Shown here: positions 22,383 through 34,296 of the stretch, one piece after another
Position numbering within the stretch: the first letter of the stretch is position 1
Layout: every line of letters starts with the position of its first letter
Origin: Bufo bufo
Lineage: Eukaryota; Chordata; Amphibia; Anura; Bufonidae
Assembly (NCBI RefSeq): GCF_905171765.1
Contig: NC_053393.1
Location: forward strand, 186,647,921-186,711,920
DNA: 64,000 nt
Direction: 5' to 3'
Program-made: the position numbers and the translations under genes
Notes under the pieces: model-generated
Databases searched by the model: none
The model's input: only the letters and a program-made list of their open reading frames with translations
What the model was told of the DNA's origin: nothing

Positions 22383-23247
22383 GGCCTCTTTCACACGAGC
22401 GTGTCCGGATTAGGTCCGGATGCATCCCGATGCATTGCGCAAACCCGCGCGAGTAGGTACGCAATTGGGTTTGGGTTCAAGGTTGTGTAGATTGTATTAT
22501 TTTGCCTTATAACATAGTTATAAGGGAAAATAATAGCATTCTGAATACAGAATGCATAGTAAAATATGTCTGGAGGGGTTAAAAAAAAAATATATATTTT
22601 AACTCACCTTAATCCACTTGTTCGCGCAGCCGTCATCTCTTCTGTCTTCATCTGTGAGGAAAAGGACCTTTGATGACGTCACTACGCTCATCACATGGTC
22701 ATTCACATGATCCATCACCATGGTGATGGATCATGTGATGAGCGTAGTGATGTCACCACAGGTCCTTTGCCCAGGTCCTGAAGAAAGAAGACAGAAAAGA
22801 TGCCGGCTGCGCGAACAAGTGGATTAAGGTGAGTTAAAATATATATATATTTTTTAACCCCTCCAGCCCTCTTTTACTATGCATTCTGTATTCAGAATGC
22901 TATTATTTTCCCTTATAACCATGTTATAAGGGAAAATAATAATGATCGGGTCCCCATCCCGATCGTCACCTAGCAACCGTGCATGAAAATCGCACCGCAT
23001 CCGCACATGCTTGCGGATGCTTGCGATTTTCACGCAACCCCATTCATTTCTTTGGGGCCTGTGTTACGTGAAAAACGCACAAAGAGGAGCATGCTGGGAT
23101 TTTCACGCAACGCACAAGTGATGCGTGAAAATCACTGCTCATGTGCACAGCCCCATAGAAATGAATGGGTCCGGATTCAGTACAGGTGCAATGTGTTCAA
23201 GTCACGCGTTGCACCCGCGCGGAAAACTCGCCCGTGTGAAAGGGGCC
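22383..23247. mobile_element. Harbinger-type MITE (865 bp) with central palindrome
   Basis: Ends GGCCTCTTTCACACG and CGTGTGAAAGGGGCC, flanked by TAA at 22380-22382 and 23248-23250. Inner inverted arms (~22490-22690 against ~22750-22950) repeat 'cttataaccatgttataagg', 'cattctgtattcagaatg' and 'gcgcgaacaagtggattaag' around a 'catcaccatggtgatg' centre. The right third adds several 'gattttcacgcaa' words. No coding frame. Confidence 0.85.
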
Positions 23248-23250
23248 TAA

Positions 23251-23708
23251 ATATTGAGAATTTGAGTGTTTTTTTTTAATTAAGATGGCCCCTACGGCCT
23301 CTTCGCGGTCAAATTTGTTTTAACCTCTGGTTAACCCCCTGATAGGCTGAATGTGACTCTTAGATGTCGGGATCAGTGCTGAACAATGCATCGAAGTGAT
23401 TAAATTACAGGGGCGGCATGATCGCTCCATACAATGGAATGTGATTCATTACGAATTCTGCAAGGCAGTTGAATAGAATTTTTGAAAACATCGCTTATCT
23501 CTAGTGACAACATTTAAAATATCTAAAAGCCATTTTACACACTACAATTTTTCAAACTAACAATGATTAATAATAATTATTGCTAGGGATGTCTCATTTC
23601 TATTATTACATTTACAATCCTTTCTTTTGGTAGAGCGGATTTCCCTTTTAACCTGGCGGACAGAATCATTGTTGTCTAGTGTTAGGTTTTAGCAATATAT
23701 TTAGTAGA
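23251..23708. other. No recognised feature
   Basis: Possibly degenerate hAT flank sequence, but not demonstrable. Confidence 0.3.
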
Positions 23709-23710
23709 TA

Positions 23711-25336
23711 CAGTTGTGTTCAAAATAATTGCAGTGTGTTTAAAAAAGTGAATAAATCTCAAAATCTTTCTAATAGCTTTTATTTCCATACACACAAATG
23801 CATTGGGAACACTACACATTCTATTCCAAATCAAAACATGAAGAAAAATATATCAAATTTGTGTTGTTCCTCTAAAAAAATTTAAAAAAAGTGAATATTA
23901 GACTGTTCAAAAAAATAGCAGTGTTTGTATTCTTCTTTACAAACTCAAACATTCACTATATAAACTGAAAAATGTTTGAAGATTTTGCTTTCCTTCGAAT
24001 CACTTAACTAATATTTAGTTGTATAACCACTGTTTCTGAGAACTGCTGGACATTTGTGTTGCATGGAATCAACCAACTTCTGGCACCTGTAAACAGGTAT
24101 TCCAGCCCAGGATGATTGGACTACATTCCTCAGTTCTTCTCTATTTCTCGGTTTTGCCTCAGAAACTGCACTTTTGATGTAACCCCACAAGTTTTCTATT
24201 GGATTAAGATCCGGGGATTGGGCTGGTCACTCCATAACATCAATCTTGTTGGTCTGAAGCCAAGATGTTGCACATTTAATGGTGTGTTTGGGGTCGTTGT
24301 CTTGTTGGAACAACCATTTCAACAGCATTTCCTCTTCAGCATAAGGCAGCATGACCTCTTCAAGTATTCTGATGTATTCAAACTGATCCATGATCCCTGG
24401 TATGCGATAAATAGGCCCAACACTGTAGTATGAGAAACATCCCCATATCATGATGCTTGCGTCACCATGCTTCACTGTCTTCACAGTGTACTGTGGCTTG
24501 AATTCAGTGTTTGTGGGTCATTTGACAAACTGTCTCTGGCCACTAGGACCCAAAAGGACAATCTTACTTTCATCAGTCCACAAAATGTCTCTTTAGGCCA
24601 GTCAATGTGCTCTTTGGCAAATTGTAACCTCTTCAGCAAATGTCTTTTTTTCAACAGTGGGACTTTGCGGGGGCTTCTTGCAGATAGCTTGGCTTCACAT
24701 AGAGATCTTCTAATTGTTACAGTACTCACAGGTAACTTCAGACCTTCTTTGATCTTCCCGGAGCTGATTGTTGGCTGAGTTCTTGCCATTTTGGCTATTC
24801 TTCTATTCATTCGAATGGTAGTTTTTCGCTTTCTTCCACGTCTTTCAGGATTTGGTTGCCATTTTTAAGCATTTGCGATCATTTTAGCTGAGCAGCCAAT
24901 CATTTTCTGCACTTCTTTATATGTTTTCCCCTCTCCAATCAACTTTTTAATCAAGGTACACTGTTCTTCTGAACAATGTCTGGAACGACCCATTTTCCTC
25001 CGAATTTCAAAGAAAAATGCACTGTAACCAGCATGTATAACATTTGCTGCCTTCCTTCCTTAAATAAGGACAATAATTGCAACCTGTTTTTCAAAGAATG
25101 AATGACCTCACTCATTGAACGCCACACTGCTATTATTTTGAACATGCCCCTTTCAATAAGTGATTGAACTACAGAGAATCAGCAGCATGCATGTCATGAC
25201 TGTTGGGTCTGTTGGATTTCTATTACTCTACTTCACCTGCTAGTAAACTATCTGCCATGTTGAAATATAATTTCTACCAAAAACAGTGATTGATCAGGTT
25301 ATTGATGTCTGACTGCTATTATTTTGAACACAACTG
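23711..25336 (-). mobile_element. Full-length Tc1/mariner element with ACAGTTGTG-type ends
   Basis: Starts CAGTTGTGTTCAAAATAATT after TA (23709-23710) and ends ATTATTTTGAACACAACTG before TA (25337-25338); 1626 bp. A second, inner copy of the end motif lies near 23905-23925 (ttcaaaaaaatagcagtg), so each end may have two transposase sites. It encodes one degenerate transposase on the minus strand. Confidence 0.9.
24008..24993 (-). pseudogene. DD34E Tc1/mariner transposase pseudogene
   Basis: ATG at 24993 (MGRSRHCSEEQCTLIKKLI) to stop at 24008, about 328 codons, near the usual length. Three lesions are visible: TAA at codon 43 (24867-24865), a small indel in 'acattttgtggactgatg' that shifts frame just before the first catalytic Asp (TDESK), and TGA in place of Trp at 24229-24227. 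The rest retains KHGDASIMIWGCF, FQQDNDPKHT and SPDLNPIENLW, 34 residues between the last two acidic positions. Inactive. Confidence 0.92.
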
Positions 25337-25340
25337 TAAC

Positions 25341-25694
25341 GTTGCCCCCCAAAAAATCTGTTTGAGGCAGGGGTGCGATATACCTAGAATATAATTTCTA
25401 TATAGTACTTTTGTATTGTGCAGCATTTCTGTGCGGTTCTGCTGAGATACTGCAGCTATACAGAGGGACAAACATCATTGGAACAACTAATTGCAACTGG
25501 TGTGATATAACAGTTGCCCCCAAAAGAATCTGATTGAGGCAGGGGTGTGATATACCTATAATATAATTTCTATATAGTGCATTTGTATTGTGCAGCATTT
25601 GTGTGCGGTTCTGCTGAGATACTGCAGCTATACAGAGGGACAAACATCATTGGAACAACTAATTGCAACTGGTGTGATATAACAGTTGCCCCCA
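25341..25694 (+). repeat. 172-bp tandem array at the 5' side of hAT copy P
   Basis: 'gttgcccc(c)' starts at 25341, 25513 and 25685, exactly 172 bp apart; two units plus the start of a third. The same unit in reverse orientation makes up the array at 51537-52150 and an orphan piece at 49418-49504. Confidence 0.88.
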
Positions 25695-25778
25695 AAAAAA
25701 CTGATTAAGGCGCTCTATATACCTGCTTTTACAAATACTGCTCTTCTATAGGGACTTTGTCACAGGGTCATTTGGAAA

Positions 25779-27803
25779 ATGACAGGCAGAGGAAGAGGCA
25801 GGCCATTCCGGAGGGGTGGTAGGGGTCGGCTAGGTGCACCAGGTTGGAGCCTTAGTGGGAAGTTGGAGAAGGTGCATGCGATTACGTCAAAGGACGCACC
25901 AGAGTTGGTTGAGTGGCTCATTCAGCCTTGCACTTCTGCACCCTCCTCACTCTCTGCTGTGTGCACCCCCAAAGACACCACCACCACCACCATAGCCCCT
26001 CCACTCGAGTCAGAGGAATTATATTCCCATCAAATCCCAGACCTTACCAATGCGCAGCCATTCTTGGCATCGGATGATGAAGAGGACGTAGCAACGGCCT
26101 CCACCCAGCGGTCTGACGACAGTACCCAGATCATCCCAAGGAGCGTGGTCCCCGCTGTTGCTGCCTACTCCAAGATCTCTAATATCAATGGTGGTAAAGG
26201 TGATGATGATGACGTGTCTATGGACGTCACGTGGGTGCCCACAAGAGAGGAAGAGGAGGGGAGTTCAGAGGGAAAAACGGAGCAGAAGATAGGTAGGAGA
26301 AGGATGAGAAGCAGGCAGAACTCAGGTGCATAGGATGCAAAAAGCAGACAGTAAATTTATCTGGAGCGAGCCATCCACCATGCACGGTCACATCTTGCGC
26401 TCCCAGGACCCCGGCACATGACTCCACAGTGTGAGCTTTTTTTATGTGTCAGTTGCTGACAACAGTGTTGCCATCTGCAGCCTGTGCTGTCAATGCATAT
26501 GTCGCGGTAAGCCCAACACTCACCCAGGGTCTACCGCCTTAAGAAGGCACCTGGCCTCCTATCACCAATCCCAGTGGGAGCAACACCATCAGAACTCACA
26601 AAGCCACACTCCTGGTGCTCCACGTCCTTCCTCTTCTCCTCTCACCTCCCATTTGTCCTCCACTCCTCCTTCCACTGTGCTGTTGTCGCATTCATTAAGC
26701 ACAAGGAAGGCTTCCGTAACCGTAATGTTCGAGCGTAAAAAAATGACTCTGGATAATCCTCTTGCCCAATGGCTGACCGCTGGCTTGTTGGAACTGCTAG
26801 CCCGCAAACTACTGCCATATAAATTGGTGGACTCGAGGCGTTTAGAAAAATTGTGGCCATTGGCACACTGCAATAGAAGGTCCCTGGAAAGAAATGATTC
26901 TCCCAGAAGGGCATCCCAGAGCTATATGGCCATGTTCAGAGGCAAGTGAATGTATCTCTGGCACACAGTGTCGGTGCCAAGATACATCTGACCACAGACA
27001 TGTGGTCTTGCAAACACGGGCAGGGAAGGTACATAACTTTTACTGCCCATTGAACCTTGTGACGGCCGCAAAGAATGTAACCCGTGGCACCCGTGTGGAT
27101 TTGGTGTTACCGCCATGAATTGCATGCGGGTCTGCCTCTACTTCTCCTCCTCCTACTTTATCCTCCTCCTCGGCTGACTCATCCTTTTCCATTTCTGCCG
27201 CCTCTTCCGCTGCACCCCCCCAAGCTCCCTAGAACCTATTTGACATGCCAGGTGAGATGTTACCATACTTTGCTGCGTCTGTTGTGCCTGGAAGCCAAGA
27301 GCCACACCGGTCCTGCACTGCTTTCAGCTCTGCGGTCACAGGCCAATCAGTGGCTAACCCCGCTCAATTTGACAGTTGGTAAAGAGGTGTGCGACAACAG
27401 TGCCAATCTGCTGAGCGTGCTGAAACAGGGCAAAATGACACACGTGCCGTGCATGGCACGCGTCCTGAACTTAGTCGTGCAGCGATTTGTTGCCAAATAC
27501 CATGGGGTCCAGGACGTCTTGCGGCAGGCCAGGAAAATCTCTGGTCATTTTAGAAGATCTTTCACGGCTATGGCTCACCTAGCTAACATTCAGAGGTGAC
27601 ACCACTTGCCCATCAGACGTCTAATTTGTGACTGCCTGACGTGCTGGAACTCCACCTTGTATATGATTGATAGGCTGCTCCAGCAGAAACGTGCCGTTAA
27701 CAACTTCCTATACGAACTCTGCGGCAGGACAGATTTTGGGGAGCTTATTTTTTTTTCACCGCGCCAGTGGCTGCTCATGCGCGAGTTAAATGCAGCAGCA
27801 TAA
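25779..27803 (+). pseudogene. hAT transposase with BED zinc finger, pseudogene (copy P)
   Basis: It is split over several frames. 25779-26333 starts MTGRGRGRPFRRGGRGR and runs through an acidic, Ser/Thr-rich N-region to a stop. 26431-26949 carries a BED finger: Cys16 and Cys19 (ICSLC), then His40 and His45 (RRHLASYH), followed by NPLAQWLTAGLLELLARKLLPYK. 27084-27599 has TGPALLSAL, GKMTHVPCMARVLNLVVQRF and VQDVLRQARKISGHF. 27606-27803 has the hAT-typical WNSTLYMIDRLLQQKRAV. The C-terminal hATC dimerisation motif is absent. hAT transposases cut and paste DNA in the nucleus; here frameshifts and truncation preclude function. The start and layout match copy M. Confidence 0.85.
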
Positions 27804-28006
27804 AAGGCCTTTTCTGTCCGGTGAATATTGTTTGGGACCTCGGAGGAATTCAACACCTGTGACGGCCACGTGTTATCAAATTTCAACTATTATCATTTGG
27901 GGTTTTTTCAAGAGGGGGGATTTCGTTAGCCATGTTTTTAATCCAATTTTATATTTTAGTTTTTTTTAAACATATGTATTTGACATCTATTTGTACTGGT
28001 CTGCAG

Positions 28007-28959
28007 TAGTGATCAGCGAACTATGCTCGGCCAATCCGAGTGCTCGGCTGAATAATTTGGATGCTCGAATACAATTTAATACAATGGAAGACAACCAGTC
28101 ACCCCCTGCTCAGAAGACAACAGGGTCTCTGGGTCACAAAAAAAGGTTAGAAATTGATGGAAACCCCATTAAATTGGTTTCTTCTGACAAGAATATTAGA
28201 CTTGTTATAAGACTGTAAAACCAATAGAGGGTGCTGTTCATAACTCCATAGCGCTCTCTAATGGTTTCATATTCTTCTGACAAAAATATTAGACTTGTTA
28301 TAAGACTGTAAAACCAATAGAGGGCACTGTGCATAACTCCATAGCGCCCTCTATTGGTTTTCATAGTCTTATGACAGCTGAAAAACAAGGTAGATTCTGC
28401 TCATTTGCATGTCTTTCTCAAAAGCCCATGTTTATGCAAATTGTTTTTTACATGACAAAACTGTATAGAAAGGTAATTGAATATTATGTTAGGACAATCG
28501 GAAAACTTTTTGTCGCCCTAATGATATTAATCTAGGTGTGCTGGTCCATCCAAGCCATCCAACAGACCCAAAATAACTTTGAGATTTTCTGATTCGCAGT
28601 CAGATGAGAGCTGGTTTGGAATATCTCATATCTCAGCAAAAGGCTGTTATTGGTCTCATGGATAAATTGGGCACATACCTGCTTTTTGGCATATAGCATT
28701 TGTGTGGTAGTCTATTGTATGTCGTATGTAATAGGAGTCTAAGATGCATCCAGCCATCCTCATAATGCTGTTTCCAAACAATTTTGATAGGGTATCCATC
28801 AATTTCTAACCTTTTATTATGAACCAGACACCCTCTTCTTTTCCGAGCAAGGGGTGCCTGGTTGTCTCCCATTGACTTCTAATATACTCGGGTGCTCGGC
28901 CGGACACACAAATATAGCAATGTTTTCAGGCCGAATACTTTGGTGCTCGCTCATCACTA
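28007..28959. mobile_element. hAT MITE nested in copy P (953 bp)
   Basis: Exact 8-bp duplication gtctgcag at 27999-28006 and 28960-28967. Ends TAGTGATCAGCGAACTATGC and ...TTGGTGCTCGCTCATCACTA. Long inverted arms share 'caatgg(a/g)agacaacca' and 'ggttagaaattgatgga'. The interior has a ~92-bp duplicated piece (attagacttgttataagac at ~28195 and ~28287) and a 'ccaatagaggg...ccctctattgg' fold-back. Confidence 0.9.
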
Positions 28960-28967
28960 GTCTGCAG

Positions 28968-29690
28968 TAAAATTTATATCTAATAACTGTCTAATATACC
29001 TCCAGCCACATAATTACTTATTATTTTCTGTATGGTGAATGCCTAGTGTTTGGGGCCTGTACTACACTAGCCTGCAGTAAAATTGATATCTATTAACCGT
29101 CTAATATACCTCCGGCCACATAATCACTTGATCATTTATGTATGTTGAATGCATAATTTTTGGGGCCTGTAATCTAACTGTCCAACAGTAAAATTGTTAT
29201 ACAGTGACCGCCTAATGTACCTCCAGCCACATTATCAATTGTTCTTTTATGTACGGTGAATAAATAGATTTTGGGACCTGTAGTCCACAGGCCTACAGTA
29301 AAATTGATATCCATTGACCGTCTAATATACCTCCGGCCACATAATCACTTGACCTTTTATGTATGGTGAATGCACAATTTTTGGGGCCTGTAATCTAACT
29401 GGCCAACAGTAAAATTGTTATACGGTGACCACCTAATGTATCTCTATCCACATTATCAATTGTTCTTTTCTGTCCAGTGAATGCCTAATGTTTGGGGCCT
29501 GTACTACACTGTCCTGCAGTAAAATTAATATTGAATGACCTTCTAATATACATCCAGCCGCATAATTACTTGTTCTTTTCTGTCTGGTAAATGCCTAATG
29601 TTTGGGGCCTGTAGTCCAGTGGCCTACATTAAAATTTTTATCCATTGACCGCATAATGTACCTCGAGCCACATAATCAAATTTTTTTTCA
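28968..29690 (+). repeat. 110-bp tandem array at the 3' side of hAT copy P
   Basis: The landmark 'cc(a/g)ca(t)a(a/t)t' recurs at 29006, 29116, 29227, 29337, 29448, 29558 and 29668, spacing 110-111 bp; each unit has 'ggggcctgtagtc...cagtaaaattg'. The array at 39500-40440 is the same unit in reverse orientation. Confidence 0.9.
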
Positions 29691-29884
29691 ATTTCAGGTG
29701 AATGCATAATTTTTAAGGACCGTACTCCCGTGGCCTAAAATAAAAAATTTCTAGTCTCCAGAAGGGCACATTTCTGGAATTTCACCTTTAAGATGCATAA
29801 AAATGGCCCCTGATTAAAATACATATTTTTGGGGGTTAGCAAATCGTCCAGGCCGGCCGATGTTCGTCCATCACTACCTTTTTC

Positions 29885-30896
29885 CTGTTAGTCCAGCCAG
29901 GTGCCTCCCTGTGGATCTGAAAGTGGTCAAGTCCAGACGGTCCCTGAGGCTACACCCTTTTCGAAATGTAATCTGTGAGGATGTACCTATTACTTGTTTG
30001 AGAACTGGGCCCAGTTTCAAGATGTCCCAATGTCAGGCAGTTATTCTCCAGACTTCCTGTGATGCACCATCATAAGTTGCTATTAGGTTGCTATTAGACT
30101 TATTGGACCCGATTCTGTAGTCATTTTACTGGGTGGTGGTGGGTAAGGGACTTAAGTATGTTTACTTTATAAGGCTCGGCTAAAGGCTTGTTTTAAAAAG
30201 GTATCGGTAACCTTGTTCTGTAAATTGATTTCTGAGGTCATGTGCCTCCCATATAAAGTCACGCCTTGAGAAGAAATTTCTTTTTGCCCTAAAGTATTAG
30301 TCCACAGGCATCCTTCTCTTATGGAACTTTTGTGCATAGGTCTGTGTCCACTACAGTTTAGTGGTGCTGTTTTTATGTTTTCTTTCTTACTCATTTCTAA
30401 ACTAGGGAAAATTAATGTAAATTAAGTAAAGTCAGAAAATATGTAATGCTTGTCAAATATCTATAAAAGTGCCATATAAAATTATGCATATCATTCATTG
30501 TAAAAGGACCGACCAAATGTAAATTGCCAGAAGGTGTTTAATGGTCATTAACTACATGGAGGTAGCATACTTTCTTCTGAACCTTTAGACTTTTGGGTAA
30601 AAATACTATAATGCTATAAAAGGACATCATATTGTTATGAATTTTTAAAATTTCGTTTAATAAAAATACTTATGATGCTCAGAATTATGAATCAAAATAC
30701 TGTATGGATTAAGGTTACAGTATTCATAAAAATCTTAATCCACTGCAAAAGTGTAGCAGTCTTGTTATTTGAAAAATTCATTGTTTTTCTTTTCCTGTGA
30801 ATGTTGTTTTGTAGCCAAACATTTGTTTTATATCCAGACAATTTTTGTTTAGCTGGTTTCTACTTTATTTTCCACTTTTAGTTATCAATGGAAATA
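29885..30896. other. No recognised feature (1 kb)
   Basis: Non-coding; short open frames only, no terminal or tandem repeats seen. Confidence 0.4.
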
Positions 30897-30904
30897 ATAA
30901 AATC

Positions 30905-31177
30905 CAGTGGCGTACATAGAAAAGTAAGGGCCCCATAGCAAGGATTAAAGAAGGCCCCCCACAAAGGACAAGGGTTTCTGCCTAAACCCTTTTCAATGAC
31001 CCATAAACCATTTTCCCACTGCCTCATTTGCTAAAAGTTGTTCCTTTAGAGGGTAGAGTCCAGACCAAGTTTCAAACTCTAGTAGAAGAGGGGATAATCC
31101 CAACTAAGACTAAGCCCCCTCTTGCCCTGGGCCCCATAACAGTCGCATTGTCTGCTGCTATGGTAGTTACTCCCCTG
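30905..31177. mobile_element. Short hAT MITE (273 bp)
   Basis: Exact 8-bp duplication ataaaatc at 30897-30904 and 31178-31185. Ends CAGTGGCGTACATAGAAAAG and ...TATGGTAGTTACTCCCCTG, with inner GGGCCCCATAGCA / CCTGGGCCCCATAAC. Same terminal type as 2995-3696 but with a different interior. Confidence 0.88.
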
Positions 31178-31185
31178 ATAAAATC

Positions 31186-31630
31186 CCAGCCTTTAGCACA
31201 GTATATGTATCAGCAAACCTCATGGAACAATAGAGATGAAGCCATGAAGAAGCATTTGCACAGATGTGAACATAAGTGATAATGACATAGTATCACACCA
31301 GCTTGTCTGTAATCTATAGCTTTTACTCTTATTGATTTTTTTTTCTGTACTGATTTTCCCAGTCTTCTCTCCATCACACTCCCTTTTTGTTATTGCCTTG
31401 TTCCCTATTGCTTTCCATCTATGTAGCGATCATTTATGTCATAATTTGGAACAGCTTGTTACAGTAACCAGGTGCATTGCATGTTTATCACTTGTGACAG
31501 AAAATAAATTGTACATTATACGATATTGAGATATATTTGGTCCCTATTATCTTCAGATATTCATTTCTTAATTAATCTTTTATTTTTCAATGAACCGGTA
31601 CACTAGGTTATGGCACTTGTTTCCATAATT
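31186..31630. other. No recognised feature
   Basis: AT-rich, nothing supported. Confidence 0.4.
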
Positions 31631-31804
31631 TCCAAATACACCTTGACTTTTTTCGTGTTTTGTTATATTACAGCCTTAAGTACTGTGTTTTGTTAATCTG
31701 AATTTTATGCGATGGATCAGAATACAATAAGTTGGTGAAGTGAAATGAGAAAAACATATAAATAAAACTATTGTTTAGAAATAGAAAACAGAAAATTGGC
31801 ATGT

Positions 31805-32733
31805 CCAAAGTTTGGACACACCTTCTCATTCAAAGAGTTTTCTTTATTTTCATGACTATGAAAATTGTAGATTCACACTGAAGGCATCAAAACTATGAAT
31901 TAACACATGTGGAATTATATACATAACAAACAAGTGTGAAACAACTGAAAATATGTCATATTCTAGGTTCTTTAAAGCAGCCACCTTTTGCTTTGATTAC
32001 TGCTTTGCACACTCTTGGCATTCTCTTGATGAGCTTCAAGAGGTAGTCCCCTGAAATGGTTTTCACTTCACAGGTGTTCCCTGTCAGGTTTAATAAGTGG
32101 GATTTCTTGCCTTATAAATGGGGTTGGGACCATCAGTTGCGTTGAGGAGAAGTCAGCTGGATACACAGCTGATAGTCCTACTGAATAGACTGTTAGAATT
32201 TGTATTATGGCAAGAAAAAAGCAGCTAAGTAAAGAAAAACGAGTGGCCATCATTACTTTAAGAAATTAAGGTCAGTCAGTCAGCCGAAAAATTGGGAAAA
32301 CTTTGAAAGTAAGGGCTATTTGACCATGAAGGAGAGTGATGGGGTGCTGCGCCAGATGACCTGGCCTCCACAGTCACCGGACCTGAACCCAATCGAGATG
32401 GATTGGGGTGAGCTGGACTGCAGACTGAAGGCAAAAGGGCCAACAAGTGCTAAGCATCTCTGGGAACTCCTTCAAGACTGTTGGAAGACCATTTCAGGGG
32501 ACTACCTCTTGAAGCTCATCAAGAGAATGCCAAGAGTGTGCAAAGCAGTAATCAAAGCAAAAAGTGGCTACTTTGAAGAACCTAGAATATGACATATTTT
32601 CAGTTGTTTCACACTTGTTTGTTATGTATATAATTCCACATGTGTAAATTCATAGTTTTGATGCCTTCATAGTCATGAAAATAAAGAAAACTCTTTGAAT
32701 GAGAAGGTGTGTCCAAACTTTTGGTCTGTACTG
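31805..32733 (+). mobile_element. Internally deleted Tc1 derivative, copy 3 (nested)
   Basis: It starts within the left inverted repeat (CCAAAGTTTGGACACACC; the first ~10 bases are lost) and has an intact right end ...GGTCTGTACTG. Same N-terminal stub (ATG 32207), same deletion junction and same 20-bp loss in the 3' repeat as copy 1. The C-terminal piece ends SGYFEEPRI. Confidence 0.9.
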
Positions 32734-32922
32734 TATGTATTCACCACCTTTGTTAGGAAGCCCATAAAAAGCTCTGGTGCAACCAATTACCTTCAGAAGA
32801 CACATAATTAGTCCACCTGTGTGCAATATAAGTGTCACATGATCTGTCATTACATATACACACTTTTTTTGAAAGGCCCCAGAGGCTGCAACACCTAAGC
32901 TAGAGGATAACCGCACACTGCC

Positions 32923-33939
32923 ATGAAGACCAAGGAACTCTCCAAACAAGTATGGGACAATGTTGTTGAGAAGTAAAAGTCAGGGTTAGGTTATAAAAAA
33001 ATATCCAAATCTTTGATGATCCCGAGGTGCACCATCAAATCTATCATAACCAAATGGAAACAACATGACACAACAGCAAACCTACCAAGAGACGGCCGCC
33101 CACCAAAACTCACGGACCGGGCAAGGAGAGCATTAATCAGAGAAGCAGCACAGAGACCTAAGGTAACCCTGGAGATGCTGCAAAGTTCCACAGCAGAGAC
33201 TGGAATATCTGTACATAGGACGGCAATAAGCCGTACGCTCCATAGAGTTGGGCTTTATGGCAGAGTGGCCAGAAGAAAGCCATTACTTTCAGCAAAAAAC
33301 AAAAAGGCACATTGTGAGTTTGGGAAAAGGCATGTGGGAGACTCCCAAAATGTATGGAGGAAGGTGCTCTGGTCTGATGAGACTAAAATTTAACTTTTCG
33401 GCCATCAAAGAAAATACTATGTCTGTCGTAAACCCAACACATCACATCACCCAAAGAACACCATTCCCACAGTGAAACATGGTGGCAGCATCATAATGTG
33501 GTAATGTTTTTCAGCAGCCGGGACTGGGAAACTGGTCAGAGTTGAGGGAAAGATGGATGGTGCTAAATACAGGGATATTCTTGAGCAAAACCTGTACCAC
33601 TCAGTGTGTGATTTCAGGCTAGGATGGAGGTTTACCTTCCAGCAGGACAATGACCCCAATCACACTGCTAAAGCAACACTTGAGTGGTTTAAGGGGAAAC
33701 ATGTAAGAGTGTTGGAATGGCCTAGTCAAAGCCCATATCTCAATGCAATAGAAAATCTGTGGTCAGACTTAAAGATTGCTGTTCACAAGCACAAACCATC
33801 CAACTTTAAGATGCTGGAGCAGTTTTGCAAGGAGGAATGGGCAAAAATCCCAGTGGTAAGATGTGGCAAGCTCATGGAGACTTATCCAAAGCGACCTGGA
33901 GCTGTGATTGCCGCAAAAGGTGGCTCTACAAAGTATTGA
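32923..33939 (+). pseudogene. DD34E Tc1-like transposase pseudogene
   Basis: Frame from ATG 32923 (MKTKELSKQVWDNVVEK) to stop 33937-33939, 338 codons plus stop, no indels. In-frame stops: TAA at codon 18 (32974), TAA at codon 157 (33391, right after SDETKI) and TAA at codon 194 (33502, after IIMW). Motifs: a GRPP hook, first Asp in LWSDET (codon 152), second in QQDNDPNH (242), Glu in AIENLW (277). The SPD motif before LN is SPY here. Every lesion is a substitution, so decay is recent to moderate. Confidence 0.93.
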
Positions 33940-34296
33940 CTTTACGGGGTAAATAGTTATGCACATTGACTTTTTCTGTTATTTTGTCTTATTTGTTGTT
34001 TGCTTCACAATAAAAAAAAAAACATCTTCAAAGTTGTGGGCATGTTCTGTAAATTAAATGATGCAAATCCTCAAACAATCCATGTTAATTCCAGGTTTTG
34101 AGGCACCAAAATACGAAAAAGTCAACGGGGTGAATACTTTTGCAAGGCACTTTATCCATAAATACCATTAGGCTAGATTGACAGATTAAAGAGTAATTGG
34201 GGGGCACTTCAAAATCTAGGTGTATGGATGAGTATCTCAGATGGTGTGACTGATAAAAAATAAATGTATTCAAATACTACATAAATAAAACATAAA

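Larger units (their letters stand above)
25341..29876 (+). mobile_element. Large degenerate hAT element, copy P
   Basis: It contains, in order, a 172-bp tandem array, a BED-type hAT transposase pseudogene, a nested hAT MITE and a 110-bp tandem array. The end ...GGCCGGCCGATGTTCGTCCATCACTA matches, inverted, the end of copy M at 39181. The 5' terminus is not seen: the Tc1 element at 23711-25336 abuts the first array unit and may have inserted into it. The transposase lacks its C-terminal dimerisation region. Relative to copy M the whole block is inverted. Confidence 0.75.
31634..34152 (+). mobile_element. Tc1-like transposon carrying a nested Tc1 derivative
   Basis: The 3' end is ...GGGGTGAATACTTTTGCAAGGCACT. 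The 5' end is degraded, but 'ccttgacttttttcgtgttttg' and 'ctgaattttatgcgatggatcag' mirror the 3' terminal region. The 5' non-coding part is interrupted at a TA between 'ggcatgt' (31804) and 'tatgtattcacc' (32734) by the derivative at 31805-32733. Without the insert the element is ~1.6 kb, normal for Tc1. Confidence 0.85.

Noticed and set aside
25779..26333. 184-aa frame starting MTGRGRGRPFRRGG as a host RGG-type RNA-binding gene
   Set aside because: An inverted homologue lies at 43816 next to another hAT transposase; it is the N-terminal part of that transposon's gene.
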